DNA of 14,786 nucleotides from Candidatus Faecousia faecipullorum (GTDB lineage Bacteria; Bacillota; Clostridia; Oscillospirales; Oscillospiraceae). The notes under the pieces were generated by a model, which saw only the letters and a program-made list of their open reading frames with translations, had not been told where the DNA came from and ran no database searches. How positions within the stretch are numbered: position 1 is the stretch's first letter; each line of letters opens with the position of its first letter. Made by a program: the position numbers and the translations under genes. The stretch is taken from contig DVJG01000017.1 in the NCBI GenBank assembly GCA_018710805.1, positions 1-14,786 of the forward strand, written 5' to 3'. Shown here in pieces: positions 6,614 to 13,437 of the stretch.

Positions 6614-7705
6614 ATGACCCAGCGGGAGCGGCAGGTTTTGGGACTGATTGTACGCAATCCCATGATTTCCCAGCAGGAGATTGCAGACAAACTGGGGATT
6701 ACCCGGTCCTCGGCGGCGGTGCACATCTCCAACCTCATGAAAAAAGGATTCATCGCCGGAAAGGGCTATGTTCTGCGCTCTGGCAACTATGCCGTGGTGG
6801 TGGGCGGCGTCAACGTGGACATCGGCGGCAGGTCCTTTGCCCCTCTGGTCTCCGGGGACTCCAACCCCGGAAAGGTGACCACCAGTCTGGGCGGCGTGGG
6901 ACGGAACATTGCCCACAACATGAGCCTTATGGGCGTAGAGGTCCGGCTCCTCACCGCCCTGGGAGACGACGCCGGCGGCGAACGGGTGGCGGCCTCCTGC
7001 TCGGAGCTGGGTATCGATTTGACCCATGCGCTTACAGTGCCGGGCGCCAATACGCCCACCTATCTCTACCTCACAGATCACCGCGGGGAAATGGCCTTGG
7101 CGGTATCCGATATGTCCGTGTGTGAAAAAATAACCCCTGCCTATCTGGCCTCCAACCTCTCCATCCTGCAAAACGCCCAGGTTGTGGTGGCCGATGCCAA
7201 CATTCCCGAGGAATCTCTGAGGTATCTGGCAGACAATTTGAATGTGCCCCTTTTTGTGGACCCGGTGTCCACGGTGAAGGCAGCGAAGCTCCGGCCCATC
7301 CTGTCCAAAATCCACACCCTGAAACCCAACTGCATGGAGGCAGAGCTTCTGTCCGGTGTGAATCTGGATGACCTGGAAAACTTGCCGAAGGCGGCGGACA
7401 GGCTCCTGGAGCTGGGGGTCCATCGGCTGTTCATTTCCCTGGGGGCCCGCGGCGTCTACGCCGCCATGGGAGACAAGCGCATGCTTCTTCCCAACCTCCC
7501 GGGAAACATGGTAAACACCACAGGATGCGGCGATGCCTTTATGGCGGCCCTGGTCTGGGCCTACCTGGAGGGGTGCGACCTGGAACAGACGGCCCTGGCA
7601 GGCCTCGCCGCCGGAGCCATTGCCATGGAGTCCGCCGAGACTATCAACCCGCAGATGTCCGCCCAGACCCTGGCGGAGCGGATGCGGAATCGTGAACATC
7701 AATAA
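6614..7705 (+). CDS. psuK: Pseudouridine kinase (PfkB family) with N-terminal winged helix-turn-helix
   Basis: A 363-residue protein. Residues 1-55 form a MarR/Lrp-like winged helix (QQEIADKLGITRSSAAVHIS is the recognition region), and residues 58-360 a ribokinase-like PfkB domain with the N-terminal GGVNVDIGG segment (64-72), LGGVGRNIA (92-100), and the C-terminal NTTGCGDAF motif (301-309) with Asp307 as catalytic base. Placement 23 bases before psuG identifies the substrate as pseudouridine, phosphorylated to pseudouridine 5'-phosphate. Many clostridial and the E. coli YeiI-type kinases carry the same HTH fusion. The ATG has an AAGGAGG site 9 bases upstream. The fused HTH and the palindrome in its promoter suggest self-regulation; that is inference. 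No pseudouridine transporter gene is next to it. Confidence 0.9.
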   Translation: MTQRERQVLGLIVRNPMISQQEIADKLGITRSSAAVHISNLMKKGFIAGKGYVLRSGNYAVVVGGVNVDIGGRSFAPLVSGDSNPGKVTTSLGGVGRNIAHNMSLMGVEVRLLTALGDDAGGERVAASCSELGIDLTHALTVPGANTPTYLYLTDHRGEMALAVSDMSVCEKITPAYLASNLSILQNAQVVVADANIPEESLRYLADNLNVPLFVDPVSTVKAAKLRPILSKIHTLKPNCMEAELLSGVNLDDLENLPKAADRLLELGVHRLFISLGARGVYAAMGDKRMLLPNLPGNMVNTTGCGDAFMAALVWAYLEGCDLEQTALAGLAAGAIAMESAETINPQMSAQTLAERMRNREHQ

Positions 7706-7728
7706 ATTCTACGAAAGGAATTGACGAT

Positions 7729-8643
7729 ATGAACCAGTACCTTGATATTAAGCCCGAAGTTGCCGAAGCCCTGGCCCAGGGCAAGCCCGTTGTGGCCCTG
7801 GAATCCACCATTATCTCCCACGGTATGCCCTATCCCCAGAACGTGGAGACGGCGCTGAACGTGGAGAAAATCATCCGGGAAAACGGCGCAGTGCCGGCTA
7901 CCATCGCCATCATCGGCGGCCGCCTGAAGGCCGGCCTGACGCCGGAGGAGATTGAATACTTCGGCAAAAAGGGCCAGGCCATTCACAAGGCCTCCCGCCG
8001 GGACATCGCCATGCTCTGCGCCCGGGGTGAGGACGGCGCCACCACCGTCACCACCACCATGATGATTGCCCACATGGCGGGCATCCAGATTTTCGCCACC
8101 GGCGGCATCGGCGGCGTCCACCGGGGCGCCGAGACCACCATGGACATCTCCGCCGACCTGGAAGAGCTCTCCCAGACCCCGGTGATGGTGGTCTGTGCAG
8201 GCGCCAAGTCCATTCTGGACCTGGGACTGACCCTGGAGTACCTGGAGACCAAGGGCGTGCCCGTCATCGGCTACGGCACCGAGGAGCTGCCTGCCTTCTA
8301 TACCCGCCAGTCCGGCTTCTCCGTTGACTACCGGGTGGACACCCCCGCCGAGCTTGCGGCAGCCTTCCGGGCAAGCCGGGACATGGGTCTCAAGGGCGGT
8401 ATGCTGGTGACGAACCCCATCCCCCAGGAGTACGCCATGCCCCTTGACACCATCAACGCCGCCATCGACCAGGCCATTGCCGAGAGCCGGGAAAAAGGAA
8501 TCCACGGCAAGGCCACCACGCCTTTCCTGCTGGCCCGGGTGGCGGAGCTCACAGGCGGTGACTCCCTGGCCTCCAACATCCGTCTGGTCTATAACAACGC
8601 CGCCGTGGCGGCACAGACCGCGGTGGAATTTTGTAAGCGGTAA
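7729..8643 (+). CDS. psuG: Pseudouridine-5'-phosphate glycosidase
   Basis: A 304-residue cytoplasmic enzyme that splits pseudouridine 5'-phosphate into uracil and ribose 5-phosphate, breaking the C-C glycosidic bond. The conserved opening ALESTIISHGMPYP holds Glu25, SADLEEL holds Asp143, and VVCAGAKSILDL holds Lys160; with a constant offset of six these match the E. coli catalytic set Glu31, Asp149 and Lys166 (the Schiff-base lysine). GRLKAGLT (65-72) and TTVTTTMMIAHMAGI (105-119) are also family blocks. Start fixed by an AAAGGAA site about 9 bases upstream and by family length. Second gene of the psuK-psuG operon and followed by a terminator. The gene is intact. Confidence 0.97.
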   Translation: MNQYLDIKPEVAEALAQGKPVVALESTIISHGMPYPQNVETALNVEKIIRENGAVPATIAIIGGRLKAGLTPEEIEYFGKKGQAIHKASRRDIAMLCARGEDGATTVTTTMMIAHMAGIQIFATGGIGGVHRGAETTMDISADLEELSQTPVMVVCAGAKSILDLGLTLEYLETKGVPVIGYGTEELPAFYTRQSGFSVDYRVDTPAELAAAFRASRDMGLKGGMLVTNPIPQEYAMPLDTINAAIDQAIAESREKGIHGKATTPFLLARVAELTGGDSLASNIRLVYNNAAVAAQTAVEFCKR

Positions 8644-8650
8644 TGCTTGA

Positions 8651-8677
8651 GGCGGCACGGTTTCCGTGCCGCCTTTC
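8651..8677 (+). terminator. Intrinsic terminator of psuK-psuG
   Basis: A perfect 10-bp stem GGCGGCACGG (8651-8660) with CCGTGCCGCC (8664-8673) around a TTT loop, followed by a short TTTCT. It starts 7 bases past the psuG stop. The T-run is short, so some read-through toward the tRNA genes is possible. Confidence 0.82.
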
Positions 8678-8749
8678 TGCGTCCAAAGGCCCAATGCCGC
8701 CTGCTGAACGCATTCTTCAAAGAAGAAATGAAAAATCTGAAAAAAGGGA

Positions 8750-8778
8750 TTGCAAAATTGAAAAACATATGATATTAT
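8750..8778 (+). promoter_or_regulatory. Promoter of the tRNA-Gln/tRNA-Lys operon
   Basis: TTGCAA (8750-8755), 17-base spacer and TATTAT (8773-8778), each one to two bases from consensus, about 36 bases before tRNA-Gln in an A-rich stretch. Confidence 0.75.
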
Positions 8779-8813
8779 ACCCAGTGTGTCCCAAAGCGGG
8801 CGCCACTCCACAT

Positions 8814-8888
8814 TGGGATGTCGCCAAGCGGTAAGGCACCAGACTTTGACTCTGGCATTCGTCGGTTCAAATCCGGCCATCCCAGCCA
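8814..8888 (+). tRNA. tRNA-Gln (anticodon TTG)
   Basis: A 75-nt cloverleaf. Acceptor strands TGGGATG and CATCCCA pair perfectly, the discriminator is G, and CCA is encoded. The anticodon arm CCAGA-CTTTGAC-TCTGG gives TTG. It is followed after 3 bases by tRNA-Lys. Confidence 0.96.
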
Positions 8889-8891
8889 TAT

Positions 8892-8967
8892 GATCCGCTA
8901 GCTCAGGCGGTAGAGCAACTGCCTTTTAAGCAGTGGGTCCGGGGTTCGAGTCCCCGGCGGGTCACCA
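8892..8967 (+). tRNA. tRNA-Lys (anticodon TTT)
   Basis: A 76-nt cloverleaf with acceptor strands GATCCGC and GCGGGTC (one T-G wobble) and encoded ACCA. The anticodon arm ACTGC-CTTTTAA-GCAGT gives TTT. Gln-TTG, Lys-TTT and Glu-TTC are the three tRNAs thiolated by MnmA, whose gene lies about 3 kb downstream. Confidence 0.96.
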
Positions 8968-8995
8968 GGTGTGCGCTGTCATAAGAGCCGCCGCG

Positions 8996-9023
8996 AAAAA
9001 CCGTTGCATTGCAACGGTTTTTC
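8996..9023 (+). terminator. Intrinsic terminator of the tRNA-Gln/tRNA-Lys operon
   Basis: CCGTTGC (9001-9007) pairs with GCAACGG (9011-9017) around an ATT loop, flanked by AAAAA before and TTTTTC after, 28 bases past tRNA-Lys. The A and T runs extend the stem and could work on both strands. Confidence 0.88.
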
Positions 9024-9070
9024 TTGCTTTTAGAGGCGAATGTAAATCTTGACCGTCTCTATTGAGATTG

Positions 9071-9110
9071 AAACGCCCGGTTTTTGCCTGATGCAAAGCC
9101 GGGCGTTTTT
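9071..9110 (+). terminator. Second terminator-like hairpin
   Basis: CGCCCGG (9074-9080) pairs with CCGGGCG (9099-9105); TTTGC/GCAAA (9083-9087 with 9093-9097) extends the stem around CTGAT, and TTTTT follows at 9106-9110. It lies about 50 bases after the tRNA terminator, with no gene recognised between the two. On the minus strand only TTT follows, so plus-strand action is favoured. It may serve as a back-up stop that insulates the gene downstream. Confidence 0.7.
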
Positions 9111-9199
9111 GCAGTCTGCCCGGGGCGTCAAGGCGGCAGGCTGCTTTCCGTATATACTATATATTAAGGAAATCTTAACCAAATTTTTGAGGGAAAGGG

Positions 9200-9228
9200 T
9201 TTACCCCCGGAGAGAAACGTGGTAGACT
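9200..9228 (+). promoter_or_regulatory. Probable promoter of the YfhO-family gene
   Basis: TTTACC (9200-9205), 17-base spacer and TAGACT (9223-9228), each about two bases from consensus, 32 bases before the ATG. It is weaker than the other promoters in the window; an AT-rich stretch near 9150-9170 is an alternative. Confidence 0.5.
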
Positions 9229-9259
9229 ATACCTAATCAACTTTCCTGGAGAGGTCCCT

Positions 9260-11998
9260 ATGAATCTTACAAAACGGCGATTTCACATAAATTCCCTGGC
9301 TCTGGCCTTTTTGATTCCCTGCGTGGGAATGCTGTTTGTCATGCTGGTTAGCGCCTACTGTCCCTTTGGGCACTATTCCATGCTCTATTCCGATATGTAC
9401 CACCAATACTACCCCTTCTTTGTGGAGTTTCGGCGGGCACTGCGGGAAGGGAAGGGGCTTCTCTACACCTGGAGCGTGGGCCTGGGCATGGACTATCTGG
9501 GGCTGATCTCCTACTATCTGGCCTCGCCGCTGAACCTGATCAGCGTCCTGGTGCCGGAAGGCTGGCTTCTGGGCTATTTTTCCCTGCTGGTGCCCGTGAA
9601 ACTGGGCCTTGCAGGGCTGTTCTTCGCCATTTTCCTGAAAAAGCTCTTTGGAAAGGACGATCTGTCCATTGCCGTCTTCGGCGGGTTCTACGGCCTGTGC
9701 GCCTGGGCCCTGGGCTTTCAATGGAACATCATGTGGCTGGATACCTTCGCACTGCTCCCGCTGGTGGCCTTGGGCACCGTGTCTCTTCTGCGGGACGGAA
9801 AGTTCCTGCTCTACACCCTGACGCTGTTCCAGTCCATTTTTTCCAACTACTATATCGGGTTTTTTACCTGTATTTTTGTATTTCTGCTGTTCTTCTGCTA
9901 TGAGTTCTGCCGCTTTGGCGGCTGGAAAAAGTTCTTCCTGGACCTGGGGAGAATTGCCCTGTTCTCGGCCATTGCCATCGGCATGACGGCAATTCTGGAG
10001 CTTCCGGCCCTGGCAGCGCTCCAAACCACCCAGAGTAGCGTCAATAAATTCCCCACAGGCTTCCGGCTGAACATCGCCAAGAAGAATACGCTTATGGGCC
10101 TTCTCGGCGCCATGATTCAGGTGGCGGGGAACATGGGCGGCGCCATTGAGCCCAATTTCAAAGAGGGCCTGCCAAACGTCTACTGCGGTATTTTCAGCGT
10201 CGTTCTCATGATGCTGTTCCTTCTGTCGAAGGAGATAAAGCTCCGGGACAAGCTCTGCTCCGTGGGATTGCTCCTCTTCTTTAACATGAGCTTTATCATC
10301 CGGCAGCTGGACTACATCTGGCATGGCTTCCACTTCACCAATATGATTCCCTACCGCTTCAGCTTCCTGTACAGCTTTGTGGTGCTGTACATGGCCTACC
10401 GGGCCTGGCTCCTGCGGCGGACCTTCAAGCCCTGGCATATTCTGGCAGCTACGGCCCTGGGGGCCGCGGTTCTGGCCTGCAGCAAGGATATGGGAACCAC
10501 CGTGCCCTTGGAGCTGGGGGAGAGCACCCTGCAGATTCCCCTCTATGTCATTTACAACGGCGTTTTTCTGATTCTCTATCTTCTTTCCGCCCTGTATGGC
10601 GCCATCCTTCCGGCGGTGCCCCAGGATGCGGACGAGAAGGAACAGGCCCTTTGCCGGCTGGACCGGGCTCGCCAGCGGAGCCTCTCCCGGAACCTGCTTC
10701 TCACCGTCATGGGGGTGGAGCTCATCGGCACCCTGGTGTGCTTTGGCATCTACTTTACAGGCACCAACATCACGAACTACCCCAAGGGTAAGGAAAAGAC
10801 TGCCTCGGTCATTCGCTACATGAAAGAGCGGGAAGAGGATACCCCCTTCTTCCGGGCGGAGACCACCCATTCCCAGACCCTGAACGACGGCGCCCTCAAC
10901 GGCTACAACGGCATTTCGGCCTTCACCAGCTCTGCAAACGTTAAGGCCACGGAATTCATGAAGGCCCTGGGCTATGGAGCGAAAAATACCTACAACCGCT
11001 ACCTCTTTGAGGAGAGCTCTCCCGTGGCGAACCTCTTCCTGGACCTCAAATACATGATTGAGCGGGACGGAAAAGACAAGGGAAGCTCCTTCTTCCAGGA
11101 GGTCAACCGCTTCGGGGACACGGCGCTGCTGCAGAATGTGGCCCATCTGCCCCTGGGCTTTTTGACAGAAAAGGGCCTGGCGGACCTGGACTTTAGCGCC
11201 TCCGAGGGGACCTTCCAGTTCCAGAATGACCTGTTTACCGCGGCCACGGGCATTCCGGAGGACGTGTTCCACCAGATTCCCGGGGGAAATCTCACCATCA
11301 CCGGAAACGGCGTCACCATTGAGGAATCCAACGGCACGGGCTACTGCCGCTACACGGACGCCGAAAGCGGTTCCGATGTGACCTACCATTTCGTCGCCGA
11401 CCGGGACGGGTTCCTGTGCATTTACCTGAACCTTCCCGAACGGAACAATTTTTACGTCAGCGTCAATGAAGTGGAACGCTATAATGAGAACATCAGCCTG
11501 CCCCAGATGTTCGCCGTGGGAGACGTAAAGACCGGAGACACCCTGGACATTCGGGTAAGCTGTGCCGCCGGAGAGAGCAGCACCATGACCGTAACTGCGG
11601 CCCTTCTCAACTACGAGCGATTCTGGGCTGGGTATGACATCCTGAGCGCCTCGCCTCTGGAACTGACCAGCTTCCGCACCACTCGGCTGGAGGGAACCAT
11701 CAACTGCGATCGGGACGGGCTCCTCTATACCTCCATCCCTCAGAACGGAAACTGGGAGGTCACCGTGGACGGTGAAGCGGCGGCAGCCAAACTGGTGGGA
11801 GACTGCATGGTGGCGCTGGACTTGACAAAAGGAGAGCACCAGGTGGTTTTCCGCTACCACAATGCTGCCTTCAGCCTGGGATGGAAAATCAGTCTGGCCT
11901 GCGCTGCGGCACTTCTGGTGCTCATTCAAATCAACTACCGTCCGGACTGGAAGAGCTTGTTGGGAAAAAAGAAAACAAAAGGAAAATTTCAGAGATAA
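9260..11998 (+). CDS. YfhO-family GT-C membrane protein, putative polymer glycosyltransferase
   Basis: A 912-residue membrane protein. The N-terminal half (about 10-490) is a run of a dozen or so apolar helices; about 500-870 is a soluble, mostly beta region expected outside the membrane; one last helix (about 875-891) precedes a lysine-rich tail. The first outer loop has MLYSDMYHQYYPFF with Asp45, the place of the catalytic acidic residue in GT-C lipid-linked sugar transferases. The whole pattern matches the YfhO family (PF09586). In Bacillus subtilis YfhO is needed to put sugars on lipoteichoic acid together with a CsbB-type lipid glycosyltransferase; here no such partner gene is adjacent, so the acceptor is unknown. 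The ATG has a GGAGAGG ribosome site 6 bases upstream. Single-gene unit, convergent with mnmA. No frameshift or missing segment is apparent. Confidence 0.87.
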   Translation: MNLTKRRFHINSLALAFLIPCVGMLFVMLVSAYCPFGHYSMLYSDMYHQYYPFFVEFRRALREGKGLLYTWSVGLGMDYLGLISYYLASPLNLISVLVPEGWLLGYFSLLVPVKLGLAGLFFAIFLKKLFGKDDLSIAVFGGFYGLCAWALGFQWNIMWLDTFALLPLVALGTVSLLRDGKFLLYTLTLFQSIFSNYYIGFFTCIFVFLLFFCYEFCRFGGWKKFFLDLGRIALFSAIAIGMTAILELPALAALQTTQSSVNKFPTGFRLNIAKKNTLMGLLGAMIQVAGNMGGAIEPNFKEGLPNVYCGIFSVVLMMLFLLSKEIKLRDKLCSVGLLLFFNMSFIIRQLDYIWHGFHFTNMIPYRFSFLYSFVVLYMAYRAWLLRRTFKPWHILAATALGAAVLACSKDMGTTVPLELGESTLQIPLYVIYNGVFLILYLLSALYGAILPAVPQDADEKEQALCRLDRARQRSLSRNLLLTVMGVELIGTLVCFGIYFTGTNITNYPKGKEKTASVIRYMKEREEDTPFFRAETTHSQTLNDGALNGYNGISAFTSSANVKATEFMKALGYGAKNTYNRYLFEESSPVANLFLDLKYMIERDGKDKGSSFFQEVNRFGDTALLQNVAHLPLGFLTEKGLADLDFSASEGTFQFQNDLFTAATGIPEDVFHQIPGGNLTITGNGVTIEESNGTGYCRYTDAESGSDVTYHFVADRDGFLCIYLNLPERNNFYVSVNEVERYNENISLPQMFAVGDVKTGDTLDIRVSCAAGESSTMTVTAALLNYERFWAGYDILSASPLELTSFRTTRLEGTINCDRDGLLYTSIPQNGNWEVTVDGEAAAAKLVGDCMVALDLTKGEHQVVFRYHNAAFSLGWKISLACAAALLVLIQINYRPDWKSLLGKKKTKGKFQR

Positions 11999-12046
11999 AA
12001 AACGCCTCGAGGCACAGGAACGTGCCTTGAGGCGTTCTTATTTTAT
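11997..12046. terminator. Bidirectional terminator between the YfhO-family gene and mnmA
   Basis: A 15-bp stem with one G-T pair (12001-12015 with 12022-12036) closes a 6-base loop. On the plus strand CTTATTTT follows; on the minus strand a run of six Ts (complement of 11997-12002) follows. It ends both convergent genes and overlaps the mnmA stop on its T-rich side. Confidence 0.92.
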
Positions 12047-13137
12047 AAGGAAGGGATGGCTTCGGTGATGGTACCGCCGCCGATCACCAGGTCTCCCTGG
12101 TAGAGGACTACAGCCTGTCCTGGGGTGACGGCCCGCTGGGGCTCCGCAAATTCCACCCGGGCAAACCCGTTTTCCTCGGGGTACACCCACGCCGCTGCCT
12201 CTTTGGGGCTGTGGCGGGTCTTGGCGGTGATCTCCATGGGCGATTCCAGAGCCGGAAAGGGGAACCAACACCAGCTGCCGCCCCGAAGCGCCCGGGAAAA
12301 GAGCGCTTCGTTGGGGCCCAGGGTCACGGTGTTTTTCTCCATGTCCTTGCCGCAGACGTAGGCAGGAGCACCCAGGGCAATGCCGAGGCCCTTCCGCTGA
12401 CCGATGGTGTAACGGACTGCCCCTTTGTGGGTGCCAAGCACGGTGCCTTCTGCATTTACATAATTCCCGCAGGGATAGGCTTTTCCAGTGTAGTGTTCCA
12501 AAAAGGCACCGTAGTCTCCGCCGGGGATGAAGCAGATATCCTGGCTGTCGTGCTTTTTGGCGGTGACGAAGCCCTGGGATTCCGCGATGGTGCGGACCTC
12601 TGCCTTTGTCAGTTCCCCCAGTGGGAAGCGGATGTGCCGGAGCTGGTCCTGGTCAAGACAGGCAAGAAAATAGGTCTGGTCCTTGGCGGCATCCGCTGCC
12701 TTATATAATAGGTATCGGCCTGTGTTTTCATCCTGGCGAATTCTGGCGTAGTGGCCTGTAACCACATAGTCGCATCCCAGCTCCCGGGCCCTGCCCAGAA
12801 GCCGGCCGAATTTGAGACTGCGGTTGCAGTCAATGCAGGGATTGGGGGTCAGCCCTGCCTCATAGGCTTCCACAAATCTGCGGATAACCTGGCTTTCAAA
12901 ATCTTCCTGAAAATTGAACACATAATGAGGCATGCCCAGCCGCCGGGCCACGCTTCGGGCGTCCTCGGCGTCGTCCAGGGTGCAGCAGGTCCGGCCGCTT
13001 TCCGGGTCAATGGACTTGCTGCTGCAAAGCTTCATGGTGACCCCTATGCAGCTGTAACCGGACTGTACCATGAGGTATGCAGCCACACTGCTGTCCACCC
13101 CGCCGCTCATGCCGATCAGCGCTTTTTTTTCGCCCAT
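12043..13137 (-). CDS. mnmA: tRNA-specific 2-thiouridylase MnmA
   Basis: The enzyme activates U34 of tRNA-Lys, -Glu and -Gln with ATP and inserts sulfur to give the 2-thiouridine of the wobble base. Read from the ATG at 13137 it has 364 residues, the usual length. SGGVDSS (11-17) is the PP-loop ATP site; NPCIDCN holds the nucleophile Cys104 (E. coli Cys102 position), and SQDICFI holds the second catalytic Cys202 (E. coli Cys199 position). The open frame continues 45 codons upstream, but the extra residues are unlike the family and would span the promoter. The chosen ATG has a GGAGG site 8 bases away and begins MGEKKALIGM as expected. Single-gene unit. All three classes of substrate tRNA gene are in this window. 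Confidence 0.96.
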   Translation of the reverse strand: MGEKKALIGMSGGVDSSVAAYLMVQSGYSCIGVTMKLCSSKSIDPESGRTCCTLDDAEDARSVARRLGMPHYVFNFQEDFESQVIRRFVEAYEAGLTPNPCIDCNRSLKFGRLLGRARELGCDYVVTGHYARIRQDENTGRYLLYKAADAAKDQTYFLACLDQDQLRHIRFPLGELTKAEVRTIAESQGFVTAKKHDSQDICFIPGGDYGAFLEHYTGKAYPCGNYVNAEGTVLGTHKGAVRYTIGQRKGLGIALGAPAYVCGKDMEKNTVTLGPNEALFSRALRGGSWCWFPFPALESPMEITAKTRHSPKEAAAWVYPEENGFARVEFAEPQRAVTPGQAVVLYQGDLVIGGGTITEAIPSL

Positions 13138-13171
13138 AAACCCTGCCTCCAAAAACTTTTTGTTACCATCG

Positions 13172-13200
13172 AGTATATCAGGGAGCAGAAAGAATGTCAA
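13172..13200 (-). promoter_or_regulatory. Promoter of mnmA
   Basis: On the minus strand a perfect TTGACA (13195-13200), a 17-base spacer and TATACT (13172-13177, one mismatch) lie 34 bases before the mnmA ATG. Its position inside the longest possible open frame supports the shorter start. Confidence 0.85.
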
Positions 13201-13372
13201 TGGCAGGACCTTCCGGGAAAATTGTAAGGCAAAATAAAAACAAAACGGTGTCGAAAAAGTGAGAAACAGCAAAAAGAAAACAGAAAAAACAATTATTCTT
13301 GGATTTCATGAGACTGACATGGGCTAATTTCAACAATGGGTAACAAAAATGTAATTTTTTTCAAAAAGGGGG

Positions 13373-13401
13373 TTGCAATTTGTAAACAAGTCTGTTATAA
13401 T
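13373..13401 (+). promoter_or_regulatory. Promoter of the secreted lysozyme-like gene
   Basis: TTGCAA (13373-13378), 17-base spacer and perfect TATAAT (13396-13401), 36 bases before the ATG. An inverted repeat TTTGTAA (13379-13385) and TTACAAA (13410-13416) brackets the -10 and could be an operator. The stretch 13201-13372 between this promoter and that of mnmA is A-rich and holds no other feature I can support. Confidence 0.8.
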
Positions 13402-13437
13402 ACTGTCACTTACAAAAACGAAAAGGAGTAAGTAGCT

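Noticed and set aside
9233..11929. Minus-strand open frame of about 898 codons opposite the YfhO-family gene
   Set aside because: It is the antisense shadow of a clear membrane protein in a GC-rich region. Its translation is rich in His, Gln and Gly with no domain, and no ribosome site or promoter supports it.
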